46,957 nt of DNA from Paenibacillus sp. 598K (GTDB lineage: Bacteria > Bacillota > Bacilli > Paenibacillales > Paenibacillaceae). Every line of letters begins with the position of its first letter. Position 1 is the first letter of the stretch. Where the stretch lies: NCBI RefSeq assembly GCF_003851045.1, contig NZ_BFBX01000130.1, positions 593 through 47,549 on the forward strand, given 5' to 3'. The notes below the pieces were generated by a model, which did not search any database, had not been told where the DNA came from, and was given only the letters and a program-made list of their open reading frames with translations. Shown here in pieces: positions 1 through 5,337 of this stretch. The translations under genes and the position numbers were made by a program.

Positions 1-1
1 C

Positions 2-763
2 AGCGACTGGGTCGGCTTCAAAAACTTCGAGTTTTTGTTCTCGACCAACGACGCGTACATCATTACCCGCAATACGATTCTTTACAATCTGGTCAGCATC
101 GCGCTTGGTCTCGTCATCGCCGTGACCTTCGCCATCCTCATCCATGAGCTGCTGAACAAACGGCTCGCCAAGCTGTACCAGACAGGGATGTTCCTGCCGT
201 ACTTCCTCTCCTGGGTCGTCATCAGCTACTTTGCCTTCACCTTCCTGAGCACGGACAAGGGGATGGTCAATCAGATCGTCACCGCGCTTGGCGGCGATCC
301 GGTCAACTTCTACTCGGAGCCGAAGTATTGGCCTTTCATCATCGTCTTCGTCGGCATCTGGAAGTCGATCGGCTACAGCAGCGTTATGTATCTGGCGGCG
401 ATTACCGGCATCGACAAGTCGTACTACGAGGCAGGTATGCTGGACGGGGCGAGCAAATGGCAACAGACGCGCTACATCACGCTGCCGCATCTGAGGCCGC
501 TTATGATCATCCTGACGATCCTCGCGATCGGCGGCATGTTCCGCTCCGACTTCGGCCTCTTTTACCAGTTGCCCAAAGACTCCGGAGCGCTGTACCCGGT
601 GACCAACGTCATCGATACGTTCGTCTACCGCAGTCTGATCAATATGGGCGATACCGGCATGAGCACCGCGGCGGGTCTCTACCAGTCGGTCGTTGGCCTC
701 ATCCTGATCCTGCTGGCTAACTATGCGGTACGTAAAATCGAAAAAGACCATGCTTTGTTCTAG
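2..763 (+). CDS. Sugar ABC transporter permease, LplB type (5' end cut by window)
   Basis: This is an integral membrane permease of a CUT1-type carbohydrate ABC importer. The reading frame is open from the first bases of the window (it reads SDWVGFKNFEFLF before the TTG at 35), so the true start lies upstream and 253 residues are visible. Several hydrophobic segments are seen. The cytoplasmic EAA loop that docks on the ATPase is recognisable near the end as EAGMLDGASKWQQ followed by LPHLRPL. The gene is 21 bp upstream of a second permease and a lipoprotein, the usual lplB-lplC-lplA order. No ATPase gene is present, which is common because these systems share MsmK-type ATPases encoded elsewhere. 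The substrate is probably an oligosaccharide but cannot be named. Confidence 0.9.
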   Translation, partial: SDWVGFKNFEFLFSTNDAYIITRNTILYNLVSIALGLVIAVTFAILIHELLNKRLAKLYQTGMFLPYFLSWVVISYFAFTFLSTDKGMVNQIVTALGGDPVNFYSEPKYWPFIIVFVGIWKSIGYSSVMYLAAITGIDKSYYEAGMLDGASKWQQTRYITLPHLRPLMIILTILAIGGMFRSDFGLFYQLPKDSGALYPVTNVIDTFVYRSLINMGDTGMSTAAGLYQSVVGLILILLANYAVRKIEKDHALF

Positions 764-784
764 GAAAGGAAGGCGATACGCCAC

Positions 785-1690
785 ATGAAAAACCGCAAAA
801 ACATCCACGGCATCTCGACCTTCTGGAACATCGTCTTTAATCTCCTGATCGGTCTGTTCGCTTTCTCGTGCGTGTTCCCGTTCCTGTTCGTCATCATGAA
901 CTCGCTCGCCGATGAACAGACGCTCGTGCGGGAGGGGTACCGGATCATCCCAAGTCAGTTCAGCTTCGAGGCGTACAGCTACATCTTCACGTCGACGACG
1001 CAGCTCGTCGAGTCGTTTGGCCTGACGCTGCTTGTCACCGTCGTCGGGACGCTGATCAGCTTGTTCCTAGTGTCGACCTACGCCTACGCGATCTCCAGAC
1101 GGAGCTTCGAGTTCCGCACCGGCTTTACGTTTCTGGCGTTTTTCACGATGCTGTTCTCGGGCGGTCTGGTGCCCGGCTATATCGTCGTCACCCAGCTTCT
1201 GCATCTGCAGAATACGATCTGGGCGCTGATCCTGCCGCTGTCGATGAATGCCTTCTTCATCATCGTCATGCGGACGTTTTTCCAGACGACGATACCGGAC
1301 GCCATCATCGAATCCGCCAAGATCGACGGCGCCGGAGAGATGCGCACGTTCGCGACGATCGTGCTGCCGATCTCGCTGCCGGGCATCGCCACGATCGGAC
1401 TGTTCAGCTCTCTGGGCTACTGGAATGACTGGTTCAACGCACTGCTCTACTACAACAAAAACGGTCTGGTGCCGCCGCTCCAATATCTGCTCATGAAGAT
1501 CGAGCGGAGCATGGAGTTCCTCGTCCAGAACAGCCAGTACATGGGCTCGTTCGACGGCGCGGCGACGCTACCGACCGAGACGGTGCGGATGGCGATGGTC
1601 GTTCTGGCGACGCTGCCGATCGCGCTGGCGTATCCGTTCTTCCAACGTTACTTTGTCCAAGGTCTGACTGTCGGCTCGGTGAAGGGCTGA
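785..1690 (+). CDS. Sugar ABC transporter permease, LplC type
   Basis: This is the second permease of the importer, 301 residues with about six membrane segments. The N-terminus carries short basic residues before the first hydrophobic stretch. The EAA loop is clear around residues 173-198 (ESAKIDGAGEMRTFATIVLP), and the C-terminus ends QRYFVQGLTVGSVKG, a tail shared by many LplC/YtcP proteins. The start ATG has an AGGAAGG sequence about 12 bases upstream. The gene is followed after 104 bp by the substrate-binding lipoprotein, with which it should form one importer. The spacer holds no clear terminator. Confidence 0.9.
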   Translation: MKNRKNIHGISTFWNIVFNLLIGLFAFSCVFPFLFVIMNSLADEQTLVREGYRIIPSQFSFEAYSYIFTSTTQLVESFGLTLLVTVVGTLISLFLVSTYAYAISRRSFEFRTGFTFLAFFTMLFSGGLVPGYIVVTQLLHLQNTIWALILPLSMNAFFIIVMRTFFQTTIPDAIIESAKIDGAGEMRTFATIVLPISLPGIATIGLFSSLGYWNDWFNALLYYNKNGLVPPLQYLLMKIERSMEFLVQNSQYMGSFDGAATLPTETVRMAMVVLATLPIALAYPFFQRYFVQGLTVGSVKG

Positions 1691-1794
1691 GTTGATGACT
1701 TGAACTAGTGGCTGCCTTGCAAGACAATGACTGGACCGTATGTGAATAGGTTTCATCCCGATTATGGGTTAGTATAAGTCTAGGGGGAATACAC

Positions 1795-3318
1795 ATGTCC
1801 AAACACGTACTGAAGATGATGACGCTGCTGCTCGCGGTAGCCTTGGTCATCACCGCCTGCGGCGGCAAAGGCAACAACAATAACAACAGCAGCGCCGGCG
1901 GCGGCAAGGAAGCCGAAGCGATCGGCAGCGACGGCACCGTCGACGCGACCAAGCTGGATGCCGTGCAGCTGAAGCTCTATCTGATCGGCAGCCCGGCCAA
2001 GGATCTGAAGACCGTGCAGGAAGAGATCAACAAGTACACGACAGAAAAAATTAATGCCACGGTCGACATCGAGATGATCGATTGGGGCGATTATAGCCAG
2101 CGTATGTCGATCATCATGACATCCGGCGAAGACTATGACATCGCCTTTACGAGCTCGTGGGCGTTCAACTACTTGCCGAATGCCTCCAAAGGCGCATTCA
2201 TGCCGCTCAACGAGCTGCTCGATACGTATGGCCAAGGCATCAAAGAGGTGCTCGATCCGCGCTTCCTCGAAGGCACCAAGGTCAATGGCGTCAACTACGC
2301 CGTACCGAACAACAAAGAGCTGGCGCAGCAAGCGGTATGGCGCTTCAACAAGCAATACCTGGACAAATACAATCTCGATATCACAAACGTAAGCTCGCTT
2401 GAGGACCTCGAGCCGCTGCTGAAAACGATCAAGGATAACGAGCCATCGGATATTACGCCGCTGGCTGTGCCAAAAGGGTTCAAGCCGTACCTGCCGTTCG
2501 ACTTCCTGCTCGGCGACGAGATTCCGATCGGCATGCGTCTGGAAGGCAATGAGTTCAAATTCATCAATCTGTTGGAAACGGAAGAGCTGAAGGACACGCT
2601 GGATACAATGCGCCGCTACTTCCAGGCTGGTTATCTGCGTACGGATGTAGCTACGCTGGACGGCATCGATAACATCAAAACTGGCAAATGGCTGGTCGAC
2701 AAAGAGCTGAGTCAGCCATACGCCGACAACGGCTGGTCGCGCAGCGCGGGCTACGAGATCGTCTCGGCGCCGATCCACCAACCGGTTATCTACACCTCGT
2801 CGGCCGCAGGCTCGATGTTCGCCATCTCCAACAACTCGGCGAACCCGGAGCGCGCAATGATGTTCTTGAACCTGCTCAACACCGATTCGTACCTGCGCAA
2901 CCTGATCAACTATGGCATCGAGGGTGTGCATTACAAGAAGCTCGAAGGCAACTACATTGAGGATCTGCCAGCGATGAACGAATCGTATGCGATGCCTGGC
3001 TTCGCGCTCGGCAACATGTTCCTGACGTACCTGCATGAGGGAGACCCCGAGGACAAATGGGAGGCATTCCAGGCGTTTAACCAATCGGCGATCGTCGCGC
3101 CAAGCTTTGGCTTCAACTTCGACACCAGCGCCGTGAAGACCGAAGTTGCGTCGATTACGAACGTGGCCAAGGAGTTCAACCCTGCGCTCTACACAGGCTC
3201 CGTCGATCCGGCCGAATTCCTGCCGAAGGCGATCGACAAGTTCAAGTCTGCGGGCATCGACAGAGTGATCGAGGAAGCGCAGCGCCAGTTCGACGAGTGG
3301 AAAGCGACGAACAGCTAA
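1795..3318 (+). CDS. Extracellular sugar-binding lipoprotein (DUF3502-type C-terminus)
   Basis: This is the substrate-binding component of the importer encoded just upstream, 507 residues. It has a lipoprotein signal peptide ending in the lipobox ITAC, so Cys22 should be diacylated and the protein tethered outside the membrane. An Asn/Gly/Ser-rich linker follows (residues 23-38), then the bilobed binding fold. The region from about residue 360 to the end resembles the DUF3502 domain found in LplA-like binding proteins of Paenibacillaceae. The Shine-Dalgarno AGGGGGAA lies just before the ATG. The sugar is not deducible. A strong hairpin with a T-rich tail follows at 3345-3397 and closes the operon. 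Confidence 0.88.
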   Translation: MSKHVLKMMTLLLAVALVITACGGKGNNNNNSSAGGGKEAEAIGSDGTVDATKLDAVQLKLYLIGSPAKDLKTVQEEINKYTTEKINATVDIEMIDWGDYSQRMSIIMTSGEDYDIAFTSSWAFNYLPNASKGAFMPLNELLDTYGQGIKEVLDPRFLEGTKVNGVNYAVPNNKELAQQAVWRFNKQYLDKYNLDITNVSSLEDLEPLLKTIKDNEPSDITPLAVPKGFKPYLPFDFLLGDEIPIGMRLEGNEFKFINLLETEELKDTLDTMRRYFQAGYLRTDVATLDGIDNIKTGKWLVDKELSQPYADNGWSRSAGYEIVSAPIHQPVIYTSSAAGSMFAISNNSANPERAMMFLNLLNTDSYLRNLINYGIEGVHYKKLEGNYIEDLPAMNESYAMPGFALGNMFLTYLHEGDPEDKWEAFQAFNQSAIVAPSFGFNFDTSAVKTEVASITNVAKEFNPALYTGSVDPAEFLPKAIDKFKSAGIDRVIEEAQRQFDEWKATNS

Positions 3319-3344
3319 GGCAATAAGTTAGAGTGGAGTAAATG

Positions 3345-3397
3345 GGGCCGTCCGGAAAGTCAGTGAAAGCTGACCTGCGGGCGGCTCTTGCTTGTTT
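3345..3397 (+). terminator. Rho-independent terminator of the sugar importer operon
   Basis: An outer stem GGGCCGTCCG (3345-3354) pairs with CGGGCGGCTC (3378-3387) using two G-U pairs, and an inner stem GTCAG/CTGAC continues it. The tail TTGCTTGTTT follows directly. It lies 27 bp after the lipoprotein stop codon and insulates the toxin-antitoxin cluster downstream. Confidence 0.7.
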
Positions 3398-3425
3398 GGG
3401 AACAGCAGAGAGAAGCATCAGAAAA

Positions 3426-3455
3426 GCCCCCGGATCGGGGGCGCTGTGGTATAAT
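3426..3455 (+). promoter_or_regulatory. Toxin A promoter: extended -10 preceded by a perfect inverted repeat
   Basis: TATAAT lies at 3450-3455, preceded by TGG (an extended -10 motif). At the place of a -35 box there is instead a perfect 7-bp inverted repeat, GCCCCCG-GAT-CGGGGGC (3426-3442). The same arrangement occurs at unit B (3783-3812), so it is conserved and not accidental. The repeat may be an operator or a structural element; no TTGACA-like box is present. Confidence 0.75.
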
Positions 3456-3499
3456 ATGGGACAAGTACATAGAACGGCTAATAAGGGCGGTCGGCTAAT

Positions 3500-3513
3500 C
3501 TCCCGGAAGGGAG
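3500..3513 (+). promoter_or_regulatory. Hairpin sequestering the toxin A Shine-Dalgarno
   Basis: CTCCC (3500-3504) and GGGAG (3509-3513) form a stem closed by a GGAA (GNRA-type) tetraloop. The right arm is part of the Shine-Dalgarno GGGAGGTGA, which sits 8 bases before the ATG at 3522. Translation should therefore be poor until the hairpin opens, as in known type I toxins. Confidence 0.65.
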
Positions 3514-3521
3514 GTGAGGCC

Positions 3522-3629
3522 ATGGAGGTTAGAGACGCGATAACATTGATGATTGCGTTCGGTGTGTTGATTATTTCACTCATCGGGCTAGTCGTTAATA
3601 TTGTCGACGCGATGACCAAAAAGAAATAG
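3522..3629 (+). CDS. Small holin-like membrane toxin A (type I toxin, 35 aa)
   Basis: A 35-residue peptide starts MEVRDAITLMIAFG, has a single membrane segment at about residues 6-28 and ends in MTKKK. This is the pattern of the Firmicutes putative holin-like toxin family (TxpA/BsrG/Hol_Tox-like), peptides that insert in the membrane and stop growth when over-produced. The gene has its own extended -10 promoter, a Shine-Dalgarno locked in a GNRA-loop hairpin, and its own terminator. A convergent minus-strand promoter 115 bp downstream should make an antisense RNA covering the 3' end. The lysine codons AAA AAG AAA also provide the U-tract of the antisense terminator. The assignment to this family rests on length, topology and context; toxicity is inferred. 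Confidence 0.8.
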   Translation: MEVRDAITLMIAFGVLIISLIGLVVNIVDAMTKKK

Positions 3630-3738
3630 ACCGCCCTGGACAAGGATAACGGTCTACTCTAAGTGACTCTTTCCGAAGCCGACCGCCTTTAAAGCGGCTG
3701 TGTACCCGGGGGGGCTGTTGACGCAGCTCCCTTTTTCT
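3616..3738 (-). ncRNA. Antitoxin RNA A (antisense to toxin A 3' end)
   Basis: The predicted RNA is about 123 nt, transcribed leftward from the promoter at 3745-3773. It covers the toxin 3' UTR and the last few codons. Its own terminator is readable on the minus strand: TAGACCG (complement of 3650-3656) pairs with CGGTCTA (complement of 3627-3633), followed by TTTCTTTTT. The RNA overlaps the 3' element (3677-3690) that pairs with the toxin mRNA 5' UTR. Ends are estimates from promoter and terminator positions. Confidence 0.7.
3710..3736 (+). terminator. Terminator of toxin A mRNA
   Basis: GGGGGCTG (3710-3717) pairs with CAGCTCCC (3724-3731), with one G-U pair, around a 6-nt loop and is followed by TTTTT. 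It lies 80 bp after the toxin stop, leaving a long 3' UTR as expected for a convergent type I module. Confidence 0.75.
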
Positions 3739-3744
3739 ATTGTA

Positions 3745-3773
3745 AGCATATCACAGGTGGTTTAGACGTGCAA
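3745..3773 (-). promoter_or_regulatory. Antitoxin A promoter (minus strand)
   Basis: Read on the minus strand: TTGCAC, a 17-bp spacer, then TATGCT preceded by TGA (extended -10). The same two boxes with exactly the same spacing recur at 4064-4092 and 4356-4384, while several spacer bases differ between copies. That conservation pattern supports a functional promoter. Confidence 0.8.
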
Positions 3774-3782
3774 TATTGGGAT

Positions 3783-3812
3783 GCCCCTGGATCGGGGGCG
3801 TTGTGGTATAAT
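3783..3812 (+). promoter_or_regulatory. Toxin B promoter: extended -10 with inverted repeat
   Basis: TGG precedes TATAAT (3807-3812). The inverted repeat GCCCCTG-GAT-CGGGGGC (3783-3799) sits where a -35 box would be, with one wobble pair relative to unit A. The organisation is the same as at 3426-3455. Confidence 0.75.
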
Positions 3813-3840
3813 ATGGAGGCGTGGAACAATTTGGGCGGCG

Positions 3841-3865
3841 GCTTCCTCCTGAAAGGGGGGGAAGC
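3841..3865 (+). promoter_or_regulatory. Hairpin sequestering the toxin B Shine-Dalgarno
   Basis: GCTTCCTCCT (3841-3850) pairs with GGGGGGAAGC (3855-3864 with a slip of one G, to 3865) around a GAAA tetraloop, giving about ten pairs with two G-U pairs. The right arm contains the purine-rich Shine-Dalgarno of the peptide starting at 3868. The loop is again of GNRA type although the stem sequence differs from unit A, so the structure is conserved rather than the sequence. Confidence 0.65.
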
Positions 3866-3867
3866 CT

Positions 3868-3945
3868 ATGCATTTCTCTTTCCAAGACGTGCTTTTGTTC
3901 GCAATTTTGGTTGTGACAATACTCGCGTTTAAGAATAAGAAATGA
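3868..3945 (+). CDS. Small membrane peptide toxin B (25 aa)
   Basis: A 25-residue peptide reads MHFSFQDVLLFAILVVTI then LAFKNKK. It has one hydrophobic segment (about residues 7-20) and a basic C-terminus. It is too short for usual gene calling. The evidence is context: the same promoter type as toxin A, a Shine-Dalgarno hairpin with a GNRA loop, a convergent antisense promoter, and an antisense terminator whose stem starts at the stop codon. The sequence differs from toxin A apart from topology, so it is a diverged or different toxin in the same cassette frame. Activity is inferred. Confidence 0.65.
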   Translation: MHFSFQDVLLFAILVVTILAFKNKK

Positions 3946-4057
3946 CCCCGCCCAGGTTGAGAGCCAGCGGGGTCATTCTCTTCATGCCAGCAAGATTGGA
4001 GGAATGAACCGCCCAACTGCCATGCAGGGAGAGTGTTGGCCGCACTCTCCTTTTTCT
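3932..4057 (-). ncRNA. Antitoxin RNA B
   Basis: The predicted leftward RNA of about 126 nt starts from the promoter at 4064-4092. It ends at a perfect 11-bp stem (minus-strand AATGACCCCGC from 3967-3977 pairing with the complement of 3941-3951) followed by TCTTATTCTT. It overlaps the 3' UTR and last codons of toxin B. Its length nearly equals that of antitoxin A. Confidence 0.65.
4028..4055 (+). terminator. Terminator of toxin B mRNA
   Basis: GGAGAGTG (4028-4035) pairs perfectly with CACTCTCC (4043-4050) around a 7-nt loop and is followed by TTTTT. Confidence 0.8.
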
Positions 4058-4063
4058 ATTGTA

Positions 4064-4092
4064 AGCATATCACACGTGAATTAGACGTGCAA
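4064..4092 (-). promoter_or_regulatory. Antitoxin B promoter (minus strand)
   Basis: TTGCAC, 17 bp, TGA-TATGCT on the minus strand. Four spacer positions differ from copy A while both boxes are identical. Confidence 0.8.
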
Positions 4093-4134
4093 CGGACCAA
4101 TAGCCACGTTCCTGTAACAATAACAGAAAAGCCC

Positions 4135-4230
4135 GATGCGATAACATTGATGATTGCGTTCGGTGTGTTAATTATTTCACTCATCGGGCTAGTCGTTAAT
4201 ATTGTCGACGCGATGACCAAAAAGAAATAG
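4135..4230 (+). pseudogene. Beheaded copy of toxin A (unit C)
   Basis: Codons for DAITLMIAFGVLIISL and on to MTKKK are present with the same amino acids as toxin A residues 5-35. The promoter, 5' UTR, Shine-Dalgarno and start codon are gone. Upstream, the sequence CAGAAAAGCCC (as before the toxin A promoter) joins directly to GATGCGATAAC (as within toxin A codons 5-7), so about 100 bp equivalent to 3431-3532 has been deleted. The 3' UTR, terminator region and antisense promoter remain. No plausible expression signal is left on the plus strand. The longer frame that runs into it from upstream crosses the antitoxin B promoter and is not a gene. Confidence 0.8.
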
Positions 4231-4349
4231 ACCGCCCCGACCAAGGATAACGGTCTATCACTAAATGACTCAACTCCGAAAGCCGACCGCCTTTAAAGCG
4301 GCTGTGTACCCGAACCGTGGATGCTCCAACATCTGCGGTTCTTTTATTT
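4217..4349 (-). ncRNA. Orphan antitoxin RNA C
   Basis: The predicted leftward RNA of about 133 nt starts from the promoter at 4356-4384 and ends at the same TAGACCG/CGGTCTA stem and U-tract as in copy A. Its body is nearly identical to antitoxin A over the 3' UTR region (for example GCCGACCGCCTTTAAAGCGG on the plus strand in both). With no toxin of its own, it may act in trans on toxin A mRNA. Confidence 0.65.
4312..4349 (+). terminator. Terminator of unit C (plus strand)
   Basis: GAACCGTGGAT (4312-4322) pairs with ATCTGCGGTTC (4331-4341), with two G-U pairs, followed by TTTTATTT. It is retained although the toxin of this unit is dead. Confidence 0.7.
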
Positions 4350-4355
4350 AGTATA

Positions 4356-4384
4356 AGCATATCACAGGCCGTTTAGACGTGCAA
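4356..4384 (-). promoter_or_regulatory. Antitoxin C promoter (minus strand)
   Basis: TTGCAC, 17 bp, TGA-TATGCT on the minus strand, as in units A and B. The boxes are intact although the toxin of this unit is not. Confidence 0.78.
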
Positions 4385-4483
4385 TTCCCGGTTGCGGCAG
4401 GCTTGAAAAATGTAGCGTCTAACATCTTCTCGATACAATCCTAACGTGCAATAACTTCAGATTGGATGGACTTTATTTCCCTC

Positions 4484-4520
4484 GGAGGGTATCACAAACG
4501 ACCAACCCTCCCTTTCTTTG
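4484..4520 (+). terminator. Terminator-like hairpin upstream of glpP
   Basis: GGAGGGT (4484-4490) pairs with ACCCTCC (4505-4511) around a 14-nt loop, followed by CTTTCTTTG. It lies before a possible TTGACA box (4550-4555), so it most likely shields glpP from upstream transcription. A weak -10 region around 4572-4578 makes the promoter call uncertain. The rest of 4385-4606 shows no gene. Confidence 0.45.
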
Positions 4521-4606
4521 CAAATTATTCATATCCCCTTGACGGTGCGTTGACAAACGATTGGTACAGTAGACATGTCCAAAACGAATAGACGCGAGGT
4601 AGCCTT

Positions 4607-5146
4607 ATGAAGCATGCGGACCGCATCATCGCTTCTATCACGCAGGAGAAGCACCTCGATATCGCCCTGAAAAGCAAGGTCGGACGGATCAATCTCGTGG
4701 CCGGCAGCATCAATACGCTGCACTCGGTCATGGAACGGGTACGTCAGGCCGGCAAACGCATCTATCTCCACGTGGAGATGATCCAGGGCATCGGCCGCGA
4801 CGCCGCCTCGATCCAGTATCTGGCGTCGACGTTCAAGCCGGATGGCATCATCACGACCAAAAGCACGATCGTCAGCCATGCGAGGCAGATCGGACTGCCT
4901 ACGATCCAGCGGGTATTCGCCGTCGACTCGACGGCTGTGGATACGGCGATCCGGATGATCAAGACGAGCAAGCCCGACGAGATCGAGCTGATGCCTGGAC
5001 TGATGCCGCGCGTCATCGAGGAGGTGAAGGCGCAGCTCAGCCTGCCACTGATCGCTGGCGGTCTGATCCGCCACCGACGCGAGATCGAGATCGCGCTTGA
5101 GAGCGGGGCCGACTACGTATCGATGGGCAATACGAAGCTATGGTGA
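4607..5146 (+). CDS. glpP: Glycerol-3-phosphate responsive antiterminator GlpP
   Basis: This 179-residue protein is the usual length for the G3P antiterminator family. In Bacillus subtilis, GlpP binds G3P and leader mRNA and lets transcription pass a terminator in front of glp genes. Family features seen are IASITQEKHLDIAL at the N-terminus, VGRINLVAGSI, KRIYLHVEMIQGIG, PDGIITTKS, and the C-terminal GG-L-RHRREIEIALESGADYVSMGN, which is typical of this TIM-barrel-like fold. It is followed by a 191-bp spacer containing a long attenuator-like hairpin and then by the phnD-like gene. The context suggests that its target is the downstream transporter and phosphodiesterase genes rather than glpF/glpK. 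Confidence 0.92.
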   Translation: MKHADRIIASITQEKHLDIALKSKVGRINLVAGSINTLHSVMERVRQAGKRIYLHVEMIQGIGRDAASIQYLASTFKPDGIITTKSTIVSHARQIGLPTIQRVFAVDSTAVDTAIRMIKTSKPDEIELMPGLMPRVIEEVKAQLSLPLIAGGLIRHRREIEIALESGADYVSMGNTKLW

Positions 5147-5185
5147 CTCGCCTAGCGACCAATCACAACCGCATAACCCAGGTGG

Positions 5186-5277
5186 AGACGATGAGAAAAC
5201 CTGAAGCAGAACAGATGCTTATGTCGGCACAGCGGTGCCCGAGCATCTTCCGCTTCGCGTTCGCATCGTCTTCTTTG
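5186..5277 (+). promoter_or_regulatory. Long leader hairpin with T-rich tail (candidate GlpP-controlled attenuator)
   Basis: Four nested helices stack in one long hairpin. AGACGATG (5186-5193) pairs with CATCGTCT (5264-5271), GAAGC (5203-5207) with GCTTC (5252-5256), GATGCT (5214-5219) with AGCATC (5242-5247), and GGCAC (5226-5230) with GTGCC (5235-5239) around the loop AGCG. The outer helix runs straight into TTCTTTGT. The shape is that of an intrinsic terminator. It lies between glpP and phnD and 60 bp before the phnD start, a logical place for antitermination by GlpP, but binding is inferred. Confidence 0.6.
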
Positions 5278-5337
5278 TCATGTCTGATGCGACTCGCTGC
5301 GCGTACAAAACCAAATCAAGGGAGAGAAACAAAACCA

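Noticed and set aside
3342..3521. N-terminal extension of toxin A to a start at 3342.
   Set aside because: That start lies in the operon terminator and upstream of the toxin promoter. The ATG at 3522 has the Shine-Dalgarno and matches the length of the toxin family.
4033..4230. 65-codon frame ending with the toxin-like sequence of unit C.
   Set aside because: It runs through the antitoxin B promoter and terminator, has no Shine-Dalgarno and exists only because the deletion joined frames. The unit is better described as a beheaded toxin copy.
5140..5337. Upstream extension of the PhnD protein to a start at 5140.
   Set aside because: It would place 66 residues before the lipoprotein signal peptide and spans the attenuator hairpin. 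The ATG at 5338 has a good Shine-Dalgarno.
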